Shown here piece by piece: positions 15,001 through 22,818 of a DNA stretch of 64,000 nt. The notes beneath the pieces were generated by a model, which had not been told where the DNA came from, searched no databases, and saw only the letters and a program-made list of their open reading frames with translations. Position numbers and translations under genes: made by a program. Each line of letters begins with the position of its first letter. Position 1 is the stretch's first letter. Source of the DNA: Endotrypanum monterogeii (Eukaryota; Euglenozoa; Kinetoplastea; Trypanosomatida; Trypanosomatidae); assembly GCA_000333855.2 (NCBI GenBank), contig CM007347.1:163921-227920 (forward strand), in the 5' to 3' direction.

Positions 15001-16753
15001 TGCACTAGCGCGTCACACGGTGCTTATTTCTCGACTGTTTCAGGACAGGGCACATCCACATAACCAGCCCTACCGCGTGACGCTCTTCAACCCGGACAGC
15101 TCTCCGGTAACTGTGGAGGTGGACGATCGCGTTCCCTGCGACGATAAGCGGGAGCCAAAGTTCACACAGGTGCCATCACGTATGTGGTATCCCCTGCTTC
15201 TGGAGAAGGCGTATGCCAAGTTTGTCGGCGGTTACGAGAATTTCAACAATTGCAACGCCCACGACACGCTGCGTGACCTGACAGGCCGCCCCGTGCTGCA
15301 CATTTCTCTCGAGGACCCAAAGCACGCCGTGGCGACAAAGATGGGCGACTACACCACACCATCGTTTTGGCGTCGTGTGATGGAGGACCTCGACCGCGGC
15401 GACGTCTTTGTGTGTGTCGCGAATGGCACTGTGCCCAACGGTCTCCACCAACAGTGCAGCTACGCACTGATGGACGTGATCGAGATGAGGACCACCGCAA
15501 ACGATGCGTCGGACATTGTGATCAAATTACACAATTGCTACGCGGATGCCCCGTACTACAACGGTCCGTTGCGCAAGGGTGACAGCAGCTGGACAGGGGA
15601 GATGAAGCGAGCGTGCAACTTCACCACGGAGGAGCATGACATGATTTATATACCCCTCTACACTTTCCTCGAAAACTTCAGCTGTATGCAGCGCTGTCAC
15701 ATCAACTGCGGGGATCGTCTCAGTTCGCCTGGCGAGTGGAACAGCTTCACGGCTGGTGGCACGTCCAAGTACACGACCTTCCGCAGAAATCCCATCTACC
15801 TAGTGGAGAACAAAACCTCGCGGCCTGCCATCATTCTTGCTGAGGTGCGTCACAAAGGTCCGCTTTACGTGGACGAGATGAACTGTAAGCAGTACCCCTA
15901 CACCGGAATCACCCTCATGCAGCCTTCAAATGCGAAGCTGCCGCCAACGCCGCTCATCACGAATGGTACACACAAGTTCCTGCAGAAGGGTATGATGCTT
16001 GACTCTCGTGAGGTCTGCGCTGAGATGGAAATTCCGCCGAGCTCTACTTGCTACCTCATCCCCTACACCAAGGATCGCGGCACCATGAATGAGTTTGTCG
16101 TGTCCATCTATCCAGACATGTCCAAAGTCACCCTGACACCGCTTCGACATGCTGGTCTCACCCTGACCCCGCTTCGCACCAACTTAACTCTTAAGCCTGG
16201 CGACGAGAATGGCGAGCGGCTGGATCTGATGGTGACAGACGCGAGTGACGTGCATATTTTGCTTCACCAGACGAAGGTGTCGGACCCGAATAGCGTTCGC
16301 AAAGGTGATGCTGTGGCGGAGGACGAGGTGACCATGACAGCCTTCAACGAGTACGGCATCAAGATTGGCACGACCGGTGACCCGACTAACGCACGCGAAC
16401 ACGCCCTCATCTTTAAGGCACCGCAGGGCGGCCTTTACTCAATCCTCGTGCGATCTACTGGATCCAACACCAAAGGTCCCTGCACGGCGGTTCTTGAGGT
16501 TTATACGCCAGCTGATGTCAGTGCCGACTTTGTGCCAGTCGCGCCAGACGCCAAGCCGCTGAACGCACATGCGCAGCAACGCTTCCCGACCTTGTCCCGC
16601 ACGGCGACGGCCCCCGGCACGGCACATGGGGCAAGTCGCAATGGAAACAGCGTTCGTCGCACTGACTCTCTGCCACCGATCAGTCATCGTTCCCATAGTA
16701 ACCGTCGAGGAAGCCGCGACGAAGCACTTCGTAGCGGTCGTGGTCGCCGTTGA
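2..16753 (+). CDS. Giant calpain-like protein, GM6/FRA type (5'-partial)
   Basis: The frame is open to the window edge, so the ATG at 23 is internal; seven codons precede it. Numbering from that Met, a calpain-like C2 module spans about 1-620. Its Cys93 (context YNCSLL) aligns with the calpain nucleophile, the His position is not His (EGSYAV), and the Asn is kept (MYNPYED). Residues 625-4935 hold 64 degenerate ~67-aa repeats of the type x-F/Y-LD-x-P-EG-VPL...LPLDTD, followed by a charged helix ending in NDRAHELA. Residues 4936-5576 form a second calpain-like module with Met in place of Cys (APQDMGFLA) and a basic Ser/Arg-rich tail. The repeat matches the T. brucei GM6 and T. cruzi FRA/H49 antigens, which sit at the flagellum attachment zone. 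A structural, non-peptidase role there is inferred. The tandem paralogue at 25738 suggests that a further N-terminal module lies upstream of the window. Confidence 0.96.
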   Translation, partial: DAREDASMFDDEDIIDEGEDADPEHNPIDYMPVVLDAARHSEQPVSDSPFEDKRFYMDNRTVTSEPWVHIGDLYPEGKTRPLLPSELGRGQFEQGDHYNCSLLTAFAALLERHPGVIRNCFISTKPRKDGRYTFQFHRYGQWVKVEIDDRIPMVKGDTVFCRSPTHHWWPLLLEKAYAKFYTLYDNLENVTQEEVFHDFTGRPVMFIPMEVEKAKAINYDIKSVQFWRDLDADADRTALAALALGDQAEQYGLQHEGSYAVLGFIESRNAIDITPADVLVKMYNPYEDSPYVGPMHRDDPQWTSDMRAICNPAQGNVFYIPADIFLEVFANLQQVYINGLVDSCYCFNSEWGDTTSGGNVSLVTWRENPLYVVRNKTDAPVQIMGMIRQPDQRHLLHRQTNHDVNYIQCALVVAESVSAERIPTYLVTGNNHRRLRSGLYLQNREVTDLMTIPADSLCYIVPTGMQRDKGKFIFSYWFQSTEDKGKLDIKRLGTDMARHLPAIAHVGLVDKGHARVDVLVDTPTDLHILLRQEKPFKHASGGDAIAQDFLSMYLYDMNDKRISPSAQATNNREIGLVQHVSQPGRYAIGVNCTAGKGDVPCRVEVVAHESAHVRITEAPENSRELGELDLYFLDSEPEGIPLTDLLLEKDEKFQDQLEELKKLHRAPNKSEEDIKALERKMKTRTHELAKALLGKDRAKYLEAKDIVKLAPFLEDDPIYMNAELQRHKLKKDPRNDGKVRAIEEQLRDRAAVLIDTLVGGDLGFLDAEYEGIPRDDIELQNDSLFEKMAQARAGLLSDPAANARKITDLEDKMHERATEMAMAMHAAERDYLEPHPEGVPLDLLPLNADEAFSRWEDELRALNRKPKRDKKAIKEMEDRLNDRTHELAALLKRGERDLFLDPAPNGIPADDLPLDTDAQFHEKEMERLRLRKEDPLGNREEIKALEHELNDRARALAKDQKADQRAFLDQGWYGIPLEKLGLDFNDEFLRKEEELRALKKNPLRNAKAIDDLMTVMSDMVDALAAAEAASDRNFLDPEVEGRLVQTLPLMGNPEFKDLDTKRRRTLNRGGDTGKVASMEDRMNDIALEIAHNMNVAERPGFMDAVYKGIPLEGLMLDEDQVFHSLEVRRQQQKQDPRRNARVIAETEQHLNDRAMELASEKLKADRNYLDPEPEGVPLRLAPLDSDAAFSEMEAQRAKLKIDPYRNAKLIADMENQLNDRAHELAKELKNKERLKFLEAKIRGIPCTELLLDLDQPFHDMEVQRLLLNEQPQMNATAIQDLEEALKERAEEIANERMAKERSFLEPCPLGIPLQELPLDETPSFLAQEERLRSLNKDPQRNALAIKALQGEMVDMVYSMAAEELSKLRGFLDPEPEGRLVDSLPLNEDAQFRKLERQYREMKRGAKTNAQDLADLEELMCDRAHELAKDMNRRDRPNFMNVAPRGVPLVELPLDTDEEFSNLEAQRARLLRFPAKNKRAIADIEDALNLRAKELAQEKIQADRAFMDEAPQGILLKYIPLDSDNEFVKMEAERMKLRAQNQNSRAPDPKILDLESAMNERAIELAKALKKKVRASVLPANVGGIAREALQLDYDMPFTDLEVAQIAANGDSDIDKERDLSVAMQKRAADVAAKLRGEERANFGQPLGFSPEDLPLERNPDYLQKEAALVEMRADPKKDTEIIKVAEEVLYAMAMQMAKEKAAEEREDYIDPDPEGRKLNDLGLDDDPTFVAIEEQYRRSTKDPYADQDRLRDLEQLMNDRAHDLAKIKNAQERSTYLSNAPLNVPIAELPLDTDEEFCRLEAQRAKLCQNQGRNAQAIREAEEALKNRVEVLAAEALKNDRIFLEAEPEGVSQRQLPLDEDSTFHALEMKRAALKSAPLKDEDAIRAVEEQMNGRLRAMAKEVKMDARNDMDTNLLGIPLEDLNPSLDDDLRFHEVEDMYRDARKNPAKAKKASQILDQMNERAREIAHAMHEKERRSLNQRPNGIPLETLPLNEDPVFNALENEARTLQSSPSGDRDADRLTDIENRLNVRAEELANEARKKYLDPMPEGLPMEVLELGEDPSFVEAEKELRRLERNPVANRQGIKDLKDELNSMAREKARRLLQGDRGYLDENPEGVSLRHIPLDSDHEFHELEARRATLKVEDPHANEKAIAALEEQLNGRAYELAKEIKENEVRALDPDPQGIPYSLIMPHNDKEFSELANHLRDLKADPRRNAAAITETKKLMNNRAAELAEAILKQDRSYLEAEPAGVPLKYLPLDTDPQFNRMEVERAKLRAKDHSNNSKRIHELEDQLNARAGELAEAQKKEDLRGIDTKPKGIPLTIVDPHSDAKFTEFLPMLRDMKMDPSMSPEQLQELVDTMNDRVHELASEKIRSDRPHYLEDSPGGVPLALLPLDKDPQFHEVEVQRAVLKGQDPRRNAAKIKDMEDRLRERAGELAELQRLKDLENLDQAPEGLPIALVSPHSDPVFAEMVSHHRQLAMEPEKNADILKNLEEEMSNRAGELAKAMLGSDNAFLDPAPQGVMLSELPLDTDPEFHKLRVERVKLKAQDQRRNASKIKDLEYQMNDRAHQLARDQLAEDLNGVDQEPRGLSVELLSPHLDPKFAEAVKQIRALKKRPAADTEELQAVMDKMSERVRTMADGVMDRDYLDTDPEGVPLTDLPLDSNPTFHTMEVERAKLKLRDPRRNARAIGDLEQQLNDYAHELAKKQLAEDLAGCDRAPEGIPLELLKPTEDLMMADMIRQLRSLKKDPERNSEAIHDLENKMDARAHELARELLEGGRDYLDSNPNGVALKYLPLSEDPEFSKMEVELMKLKAQDSRRNQRHIADLEDRLNDRAAELALAKKAEELAHFPLQYSGIDTSAMRPHDDPEFAALVEQLRNLEKEDENVPSETEKVLAEMNARLVELAKEKVEGDLWFLEKEPEGIPLEEVALTSDPTFQQLHEDRANLKAKDPRNNADKIKTLENQMNERALELARDLKRSDFDGIDANPLGIPLDLLKPRDDPLVEKILPELRRSKRSSHAASKTQDLLHKLNDRVYEIATDALTGDRSVYLDANPEGVPLSDLPLDTDGIYSGLEVERAKLALTDLAKNAKQIEDLEDRLNERAHELAHQVLKDDLKNLEPRPNGIPIDAVKPHNNPDFHDLATYARELRKDPRRNAEKISAIEEQMDDLVQQMASEMLSTDREYLDPEPEGVPLEHLPLLENPEFHELEVQRAVLVAQDPVKNKQAIVDLEEKLEKCAHKLASALKREDLKGLNNAPLGVPVSLLNPHNDVRFAAKLPELRTLKKDNGALKESRLNDAQAKLDEILEGFAADYLEEDRAQYLDPSPEGIPLAALPLSTDPEFRQLEAERLDLISKNPMANKDTIKELEAALNERANELAREKRKGDRGFLDPEPLGIPLSALPLDTDRQFSDLEAKRAVLKVKDAIKNAAAILDLEDQLNDRASQLAEEQIAEDLRAVDPTPGDIPVWMLKPHEDPEFARMVNALRLLRADPSTDPGKISDLEQDMNDRVHELASEARNADRSAYLDPKPEGIAVESLPLDSDPLYHRLEVERAKLMLQDPKKNQAKIADLEDRLNDRLHELAIEQRVRDLEDLDHAPHGIPLELLQPHNDDAFASLAEQRRDPKSALAKLRGGDTTDEDLARDMLNNRLDELAKELLDGDRDYLDSNPEGVPLHLLPLSEDPAFHEMEVSRAVLKLKNPKANSAAIKDLEEKLNDRAHELAKDVLSGDRDYLTAEPKGVPLADLPLDKDLQFHQMEVERAKLKAQESNRDLEKIRALEDRLNERADELAEVQKREDLRGLDERPRGIPLVLLNPHDDPEFASYLPALRRLKNEHPSHPNVKEIQAKLDSRANELAKAQVERDRFFLDPEPEGIPLAQLPLDTDKPFTDLERQLRVASQDPRRNADKIADLQSDMNERAHELARDLLKGDRGYLDLEPENIPIADIPIDSDPEFRELEARRAKLKENPKRNAEAIADLENKLNDRAHALASAQKEMARNFLNSDSHGMPRALLPLDRDAPFAKMEQQLRRLNRDPRRSAGAIENLKGMMQVRADQLGETMVKGDRNNYLDSTPGGVPIEDLPLDTDPQYIDAELKRAILKAQNPKDNADEIADLEKALSDRANELAEDKRKKDRACLDPEPEGIPITDVPLDKDPNFSRLEDYLRKLKRDPRRNADAIAGTQESMNDRAHELARAVVAEDLACLPPSAYRGISKEELQLHSYPKFRDEANRRRDAMRRNLPAHEIQPIEDEMDRIAHAIADDVIRSERAFLDPEPEGMNIADLPLDTDKEFAALEAEHRRRTKDPRAAKRHKDVIRDLEEKMSDRARELAKEEFVRQRGFMDQEPEGIPLEHLQLDKDVEFKDAEIARYKAMKGDNVDAKKVASLEKCMNDRAHELAKAELAKDRAFLDPEPEGVLLADLPLSEDAVFNELAKERQALKNTKRGREPRVKELEDKMNDRVHIIAQDYLNKIRSYLNPEPQNVPIADIPLNRDPIFREMEGDLMKAKKDPHGGAARIAELESDLNDRADELARELLRKERAHQEQEPLGVSLEELPLNYDPILNPLERKRRDLRKNPKMHTDALRNLEPEIAARVDGIAHDFLEKERAFLDQEPECVPLERLPLSSDREFHEMERDLRLLKKQPAKNKDAIEDLEERMNDRVHSLAKDYLARDREYLEKEPLEVPVNELPLNEDTIFRDLEEKRRALKKDPRGNAVAIKALEEQLNERLGQLAQQKLEEERRFLDFKPEGILIKDLSLEKDKTFKDRERLLRQLRKDPRKNAGAIRDIEDEMNARVHTLAKRQLADDRHFLNPEPRRVPLVDLDLDDDPEFHKTDLERREAKKDPKNAERVRQLEALLNEHAERIAGEYLKRDRIYLDPEPEGVPLEELPLDTDPDFHGMEVDRRKLKKDPSKNSTIIKDLEELLNKRAYELAKEKKGYQDSVFHQANEDIAEQWPRVRELYPEGVYDPVTPDTTLPSDISSAPQDMGFLAPFIAALARHTVLISRLFQDRAHPHNQPYRVTLFNPDSSPVTVEVDDRVPCDDKREPKFTQVPSRMWYPLLLEKAYAKFVGGYENFNNCNAHDTLRDLTGRPVLHISLEDPKHAVATKMGDYTTPSFWRRVMEDLDRGDVFVCVANGTVPNGLHQQCSYALMDVIEMRTTANDASDIVIKLHNCYADAPYYNGPLRKGDSSWTGEMKRACNFTTEEHDMIYIPLYTFLENFSCMQRCHINCGDRLSSPGEWNSFTAGGTSKYTTFRRNPIYLVENKTSRPAIILAEVRHKGPLYVDEMNCKQYPYTGITLMQPSNAKLPPTPLITNGTHKFLQKGMMLDSREVCAEMEIPPSSTCYLIPYTKDRGTMNEFVVSIYPDMSKVTLTPLRHAGLTLTPLRTNLTLKPGDENGERLDLMVTDASDVHILLHQTKVSDPNSVRKGDAVAEDEVTMTAFNEYGIKIGTTGDPTNAREHALIFKAPQGGLYSILVRSTGSNTKGPCTAVLEVYTPADVSADFVPVAPDAKPLNAHAQQRFPTLSRTATAPGTAHGASRNGNSVRRTDSLPPISHRSHSNRRGSRDEALRSGRGRR
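21..605 (+). repeat. Near-identical inter-gene tract, copy 1 (gene 1)
   Basis: These 585 bp match 27500-28084 of the second calpain gene with one difference (position 555 A versus 28034 G, Asp to Gly). Differences appear at 9 and 20 on the left, and the sequences diverge abruptly at 606 on the right. The tract covers the start of module 2, including the Cys93 region. Confidence 0.93.
3101..6130 (+). repeat. Five-repeat higher-order units (3 copies), gene 1
   Basis: Repeats 7-11, 12-16 and 17-21 form three units of 1008, 1014 and 1008 bp (3101-4108, 4109-5122, 5123-6130). Each unit opens with an EGR repeat (EGRLVQTL, EGRLVDSL, EGRKLNDL) in place of the usual EGVPL. Each is preceded by an unusual Met-rich helix (MVDALAA, MVYSMAA, AMAMQMA). 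In the first two, the next linker carries similar residues (MNVAERPGFM, MNRRDRPNFM). Confidence 0.75.
6536..11614 (+). repeat. Alternating A/B two-repeat block, gene 1
   Basis: Repeats 24-48 alternate between two classes. Class A reads YLDxxPEGVPLxxLPLDTD. Class B reads G-(I/L)-D-x-x-P-x-G-IPL-x-LL-x-PH-x-D, with Pro-His replacing Pro-Leu-Asp. The order is strict B-A from 24 to 41, with A-A neighbours only at 41-42 and 46-47. The array outside this block lacks the PH class. Confidence 0.8.
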
Positions 16754-17375
16754 TGCAAAGGGCCATCAACTGCGGTGGCGGCTAATGAAGGGGTATTGCC
16801 ACGAGAGGTTCACGGAAGGCGAATGGGGATGGGGCGTGCCTGGAAGAAAGTAGAGGGCTTCTTTTCTTCATCTGGAGGCACCAGCCGCACCTCCGGTCTT
16901 TCACCCGTTGAATGCGTTTCACTTTTTAGCAGCTTTCGTCGCTGCTGCGTGGGTTGCATTGACGATCCTTTTGAGTATACTCGTGTTTGCGCTCTCATTA
17001 GCGGAACCGTCCATCGTCGCTCGCACCGCAGTCTTTTTTTTTTTTCCCACTCAACCCCGGGCAGGGAGGGGCAGCCCTTTATATAAGCTTCAGAACTTGC
17101 GTTGGGCGTGGAGTCTGCTTGCTTCAGTAACACATTCCTATCCGAGTCTGTTTTTTTTTTGTTATTGTTATTGTTGGTTGTTCCTTACAGGAGAGTGTGT
17201 TCGTCCACGTGCCCCCATTTTATACCACAGCACGGTAGTATTTTTGTTGCTGCTTTCTTTTTCTTCCCTCCGATCCATATCATGACACAGCAAAGCAAAG
17301 AAGAAATCAAAACCATCCAGGAGATGCGAGGTTTTTTTCTTCTTTTTGTTGCCAGATGTCACCTTCCATATACAA

Positions 17376-17395
17376 ATATATATATATATATATAT
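17376..17395. repeat. (AT)n microsatellite
   Basis: Twenty bases of alternating A and T in the gene 1 downstream region. Confidence 0.9.
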
Positions 17396-17757
17396 GCCAT
17401 TGGTTTCTGAAGTTCTCATTTTTATTTATTTGTGAGCTTCCAACGGTTTTACCCCACAAGAATATTATCGTTGTTTGGTACTTGCTTTTCTATTCGAGCA
17501 GTTTCCCTTGCCCAGCACATCACATGTCGGAGGTGGGGACGCGCGCGCATGGGGACGAGGGCGTCAGCGCTCTTGTTTTGTTTTCCTCTTCTGTGTGTGG
17601 GCGTGACTGTACTTTTCTTTCCCTTTGCCCATTCTCTGATTGCCGTAGAGCTTCTTGTAGGCGTTTTTCGTGTTGTGCATATCTTTGTCGGAGACGAGGA
17701 AAAGAAAGGGGGAGGGCGGAGCAGTTTACACCCCATGTACATTCACGCAAAAAAAAA

Positions 17758-17780
17758 ACAACAACAACAACAACAACAAC
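17758..17780 (+). repeat. (CAA)n trinucleotide repeat
   Basis: About seven ACA/CAA units after a poly-A run. A similar shorter tract lies near 22367-22385. Confidence 0.88.
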
Positions 17781-18040
17781 TGATGTCAGGCGAAGCAGGT
17801 TGCTTCCGAGTCTATTGTTAAGCTCGCGAAGCGGTATTTAGAAGGAGTTTTGGCACTGAAGAGAACTATGTACAGATGACTTCATGGAACTCCCCACTCT
17901 CTTTTCTTTGTGTTCTTTCTTTTATCCTGTCTGATCACTTCGCTGAGGATGAATCGCCGGTCTTGGAGCATATATGTATCTTTTTGAGGTGTCTTTTTTT
18001 TTTTCCTGTCAAGTGAAAAAAAAAACGCGGTATTTGGTAG

Positions 18041-18066
18041 ATATATATATATATATATATATATAT
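18041..18066. repeat. (AT)n microsatellite
   Basis: Twenty-six bases of pure alternating A/T, followed within 30 bases by a G-run. Confidence 0.92.
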
Positions 18067-19536
18067 GTACGTGTGTGTCTCAGGGGGGGGGTATATTCCC
18101 ATGTCTTATTTTTGTCGCTTTTTTTCTTATTTCTGTCGCTGACGTCTTCCTTTTTCTGAATCGATCACTTTTTCCTTCCTTCACTCTTTTCAACCCCCCC
18201 CCCCTCTTCCCTCGAAAAAAAAAATCGATCTTTTTTTTTCCTTCTTTCCTCCACGTATGTGTAAATTCTTTTGGTATACATGTATTTCTGTGAGACTACG
18301 ATGGCATATTTTCATGTAGACTCCCTCCCTTTGGTCTATCTGGACTGTCTGCACGCTGTCCCGCTTCTCTCTTTTTTTCTCTTGTGTGGTATGGCTTGGC
18401 ATAGTCGAATCCCGTTTCACTCGAGAAGACTCTGGAATCTGACGGATTAGGGCTTCGTCCGATCTACGCTGCAGTCATCATCTCATTCCCAGAACGGATA
18501 GCCCATAGAATTTTTCAAGGCTCACCCACCTCGGCATTACAGAGAGGCGTGAGGGGTAGGGACCCCTCTCCTCCTTTTTCTTTTTTTTTTGTCCCCTCCT
18601 TTCCTCTAACTTACACTCGTGTGTGCGATGTGGCATGAAGCGAGTGAAAGATCTTAACGAAAAGCGTAGGGGGGGGGGTACACGTGGTGATATGTAGACA
18701 TTTGGTTTTTCTTTCGGAAAGGGGTGAATGAAAATGCAGTGTTTTTCAAGATGCGAGTTGTTGTTTCTCCCTTTTCTGTGTCAATGTTTACCCTTCACTG
18801 GCAGTCTGTTCATTGTTCTCAGGCGCTGATCTTACCTTCCGTGGGTGTATTTTCATGCTCTGAAAGGGTCCTTTCGCAGCGATCCTCGGCACGCTCACGC
18901 CTCACTCCCTGCTCGGTCTCCTCCTTCGTTTGAATCTAGGTATGGCCACGCTTCTGGGGAGAAGCCGTGTGCATCAGATTCGCAGGTTCAGCAAAGAGGG
19001 TAAGGTGGCGGGCACCGTGCGTGATTTGTAGAGCAGGGGGCGGGACGAATGCATTTGGTGTTGCGCTCTGGTTTAAGTTGTCTTTCGTCTTTATTATATG
19101 CAAAAAAAAAAGAAATATTTTTGTCTCATCACTGCTATCCACTCAATTCTTGTTCTCGCTTCCTCTCCTCCTCTTTCCACAGATTGGCAACACTGAAATG
19201 AACCATAGAGAACAGATGCAGGGTATAATGTCTTGGGGAAGACGTATACCAAACGCCGATCTCATGGTGAGAGAAGACGTGTCTCAGGAAGGAGGGAAGA
19301 GGTCGGGAGCCGCCCGTGGAGTCTGGCTCACGTGGATCTTGATGTGGTGACTGGTGGTTCTGGCTTCGACGTCACTGTGTTTTCTTTTTGTTGCAGGCGT
19401 GGACTGCTCTCACTTCGGCTTTTTTTTTTTGCGTGTGTCTCGCGGTTAAACCATCTTGGTTTCGCTGCGTGTGCATGTGCATGACTGTTTATTTGCAAAG
19501 GTGTTTCTGCTCAGATCGAAGCTGACACCTTCATGC

Positions 19537-19540
<4 letters not shown>

Positions 19541-19578
<38 letters not shown>
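19541..19578. repeat. (AT)n microsatellite, long
   Basis: Thirty-eight bases of uninterrupted AT, the longest pure AT tract in the first half of this spacer. Confidence 0.95.
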
Positions 19579-19584
<6 letters not shown>

Positions 19585-20115
19585 GCATTCATCTTCATCC
19601 TCAGGGCTATATGTGGTGGCATTGCGTTGCATCCTTGTTTCGACGTTTTTTACTTCTCCCTCTCATGGTCACCACCTTCTAGACAAATTATAGAGTATAT
19701 TTATTCTTCTTTTTTTTTGTTCTGTTCCCCTTCATCTTTTCCCCGGCTCTGTCCCAACTTTTTATGATTATGTATTTTTTCATTTTCTTTTGTTTCTTTG
19801 TGATGGCAACTGTGAGAGAGAGAGTGGTGAGTTGCACCTAGGTAGGTCTCCGTTGCTGCGGCTCACACGCAACGCGGAGGCTCCCCTCCTCCTCTGGGAA
19901 GATCCTTATTCCTGCAAAGGTTTTATTTTCACAACTGACGCCGATGCCTTCCATGTTTCCCTTCACCTCTGCGCGTGCGCACCACTGTTTCACTGTTATT
20001 ATCATGCCGTTTGTGGAGGGAGAGATGAGCAGTTCTTTGATGGACAACAGAGTATGCGCATCTGCGTGAGCGTGCATATCGTTCTCTGCATGCTTACTAC
20101 GTCGCACACAAACAA

Positions 20116-20116
<1 letters not shown>

Positions 20117-20158
<42 letters not shown>
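20117..20158. repeat. (CA)n(TA)n compound microsatellite
   Basis: A CA tract passes directly into a TA tract. Both are alternating purine-pyrimidine. Confidence 0.93.
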
Positions 20159-21390
20159 CTCTTTATATCGTCAAGTACTCCCTTTTCTGATATTCTCGGT
20201 GTTTGTATCACCGCTTATTTCTCATTTTCCCCTCGTTTCCTTTTTCGTTTTTTAAATTTTCGATTGTTTTGACATCTTTCGCCCTTCCTCCCTCCCTAAA
20301 AAAAATATTTCGTCGTTGTTGGCGTTCCTCCACTCGTAGCCATTTTCTCTGCTTCCTTGTGCCCCTTTGTGCCTTCTTTTACAAAGAGGAGGGTGGGGAG
20401 GGGACTGGGGCCTCGGCGTGCTTCCAGAGAAAGCGTGTGTAATGCATTGTACGAGAAGGCCTCCCGTTTTCTTCTCGGCCAACGGTAGGCAAAGACTTTG
20501 TTTGCTATTTCGCGAGGTTTGACACGCTGGAAGGGGCGGGGGCAGTGACGCGCCTTTACTAGAGTGAGTGGTGACGATGCCATGTGGATGGAGATGTGTG
20601 CGATTTGGCAATCATTAGCCAACTGGAAAGAACGCTGCTTTTCTCGAATCTACAACTAACCTCACTTTTCTCTCTTTTCCACTTCTGTCTCTCTGCAGCA
20701 TTTTCCTCAGCTTCTTTTCATTGATTTTTTTTCCCCCCTTTCCGGCGCTCGAGGGACAGACTTTACATTTTATTTATTTTATTTCATTTACGATCTCCAC
20801 TTTGGATGTTTTCCCTTTTGCATTGCTTCTTTTCGTTTCATTTTTCTATTTTTTTTCTTTGTGGACTCCCCGGGTGTTGGTGAGTTGAGCAAGCGGCGGC
20901 TGTGTACGAATGGACGAAGAAGTATTCCTCATCGATCGGGGTTGCAACCAAACTCACTCGATTGGCCAATCTATTTCCTGCGTGTTGAAGAGCTCGTTTG
21001 CGCGTGGATATCGGGTTTGCCAATGATCATGTTACCCACCCCTTTGGTCGCTCCCCTTCTCGGATATGTGAGAAGAGGGGTGATCGAGGCGAGTGAAATG
21101 TCTACTTTAACGCAGGCAGAGATATGAAACCACGCAGAGTGTCGTGTACACTTCACTTGTTTTTTTTTTCTCGGCTCACATTTTTTTTTTTTTCCCTTTG
21201 AGTGTGCATTCAGTTTCCTTTCTACTGTATCTCTCGATGAGGAATCTTTCTGGTTTGGGGTGAACGTATGTGTACTGTGCCCTCTCTCCTCAACCGCTGA
21301 TCACACCATTATCTAAACAAAATGTGTGAAATAGAATGTCGCTTCGTGCTTCGACGAACAAGAAAATGTCTTTGTAATTTGTCTTCCCTT

Positions 21391-21415
21391 CTTCCTCCTC
21401 CTCCTCCTCCTCCTC
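21391..21415 (+). repeat. (CCT)n polypyrimidine repeat
   Basis: A CTC/CCT trinucleotide run continues into poly-T. It could act as a polypyrimidine tract for RNA processing, but no gene follows it. Confidence 0.85.
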
Positions 21416-21544
21416 TTTTTTTTTGTTCCCGGTTTTCACGACGTGTCTTTATTCATTTTTCATGATTTTCTTTTCTACTGTCGCGCTGTTATTAGGGTGT
21501 GTTTCACCCTTCTTCTTTTCCCTTATCCACCCCCCATAAAACAT

Positions 21545-21595
21545 ACACACACACAGATATATATATATATATATATATATAATCTGTGTGTGTGT
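21545..21595. repeat. Palindromic (CA)n-(AT)n-(TG)n element
   Basis: Perfect 14-nt inverted arms (21545-21558 and 21582-21595) of CA/TG type flank a 23-nt alternating AT core that is itself self-complementary. The whole element could form a hairpin or cruciform. Confidence 0.9.
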
Positions 21596-21859
21596 GTTTG
21601 GAAGGGGGCATGTGTGGGTACTCCCCTTACAACGAAAGGGGAAAGGACTTTCACCTCCCAGTCACTCCAGCTGCCCTTTTGTGTTCTTTTGTTTCCTTTT
21701 TTTTTGGAGTGTCGAGGATTTGTTCTTACGTACGCAGATGAGCTGGATGTCGTGAACATACTGCCTTCTCCCCCTTCCTCCTTTGTTACTCTAGCTGCGA
21801 CAGTGCTGAAGTATGTTTCGTTTTGCCCATTACCAACTGTTTTCATATTATCGTTTTTT

Positions 21860-21865
<6 letters not shown>

Positions 21866-21891
<26 letters not shown>
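21866..21891. repeat. (TA)n microsatellite
   Basis: Twenty-six bases of alternating T and A right after a poly-T run. Confidence 0.92.
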
Positions 21892-22051
21892 CCTACAGAG
21901 AATCTTTGAAATGCAGCTGTGGAGGATGCGCAATACATGTGACATGCTTACACTGGGGGAAATCGTAGCGACTGAGAGTGACATAGGAGGCAAAAATACG
22001 CTCACGTTAGGCTGACATCTTTCGTGGGCCTGAAGGGGAGAGGAGGAGGGA

Positions 22052-22065
22052 GGGGGGGGGGGGGG
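22052..22065 (+). repeat. Poly-G run in a G-rich tract
   Basis: Fourteen Gs preceded by several short G groups, a local G-quadruplex candidate. The exact length may be affected by sequencing. Confidence 0.8.
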
Positions 22066-22205
22066 CTAGATAGTTATGGGCCCCGCGTGTGGATTTGCGC
22101 CTCTGAAGAACTGAGTAAAGAAGAAGGAATTGGTCATGGAGATTGGGACACATGCATACACGGGGATAGCAGCACTTTCATTTGGATTCAAGTAATGAGC
22201 TTGCC

Positions 22206-22208
<3 letters not shown>

Positions 22209-22236
<28 letters not shown>
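22209..22236. repeat. (AT)n microsatellite
   Basis: Twenty-eight bases of alternating A and T followed by a G-rich stretch. Confidence 0.92.
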
Positions 22237-22815
22237 GGGGTGGGGGGAGGCAGAGCTCTTCTGCATCACCGAAAGTTGTATCAGACGTTATCCGGGAATG
22301 GGGAGAGATCGTTGGTGGGTGAGTGGGTAAGAAGGAAGACGGCTGTGACAGAGACAAGTTGCTAGAAACAACAACAACAACAAAAAAGAAAGAACGTGCA
22401 GAGGAGAAGGACAAGCAAACGTATTAGTGTTACACCCTTCTCCCTCTTCTCAACAGGGACAATGCAACGAAGAAAAAAAATCACATTGCACCCCAAAGCG
22501 CGCGTGCACTGCCGCAGACCTTTGCACGGCCACAAAGTAGAGTTTCAAAGGGCAGGATAGTTGTAGCTGTTTACGGAAGGGCTGTGGCAATGCGACATTG
22601 GAGGCGCGGGATACATCGTGTCTTCCTTTGTTCGTGTGAGTATGCGCACTTTTTTGCCTTCGCTACTCTACCTTTTCCCCTCTTCCACAGGCGGGCTGCA
22701 ATTGTGTATCGCCTTGGGGGGGTCCTCTCTCTCGGACCATCAGGTAATTGCCTCTGCTCAAGTGCTTGACATTGACGAGAAAAAAAAATACGGTTTGTTG
22801 CCTGCGCGCATCATG

Positions 22816-22818
22816 CGT

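Noticed and set aside
17079..17090. TATATAAG as a TATA box
   Set aside because: Protein genes in this group are transcribed polycistronically without such promoters. It is part of general TA richness.
17356..17841. 161-aa frame in the 9-kb spacer
   Set aside because: It runs through a microsatellite and a (CAA)n tract and is not protein-like.
19790..20272. 160-aa frame in the 9-kb spacer
   Set aside because: It contains a CA/TA tract (HTHTH, IYIYI) and has no recognisable domain.
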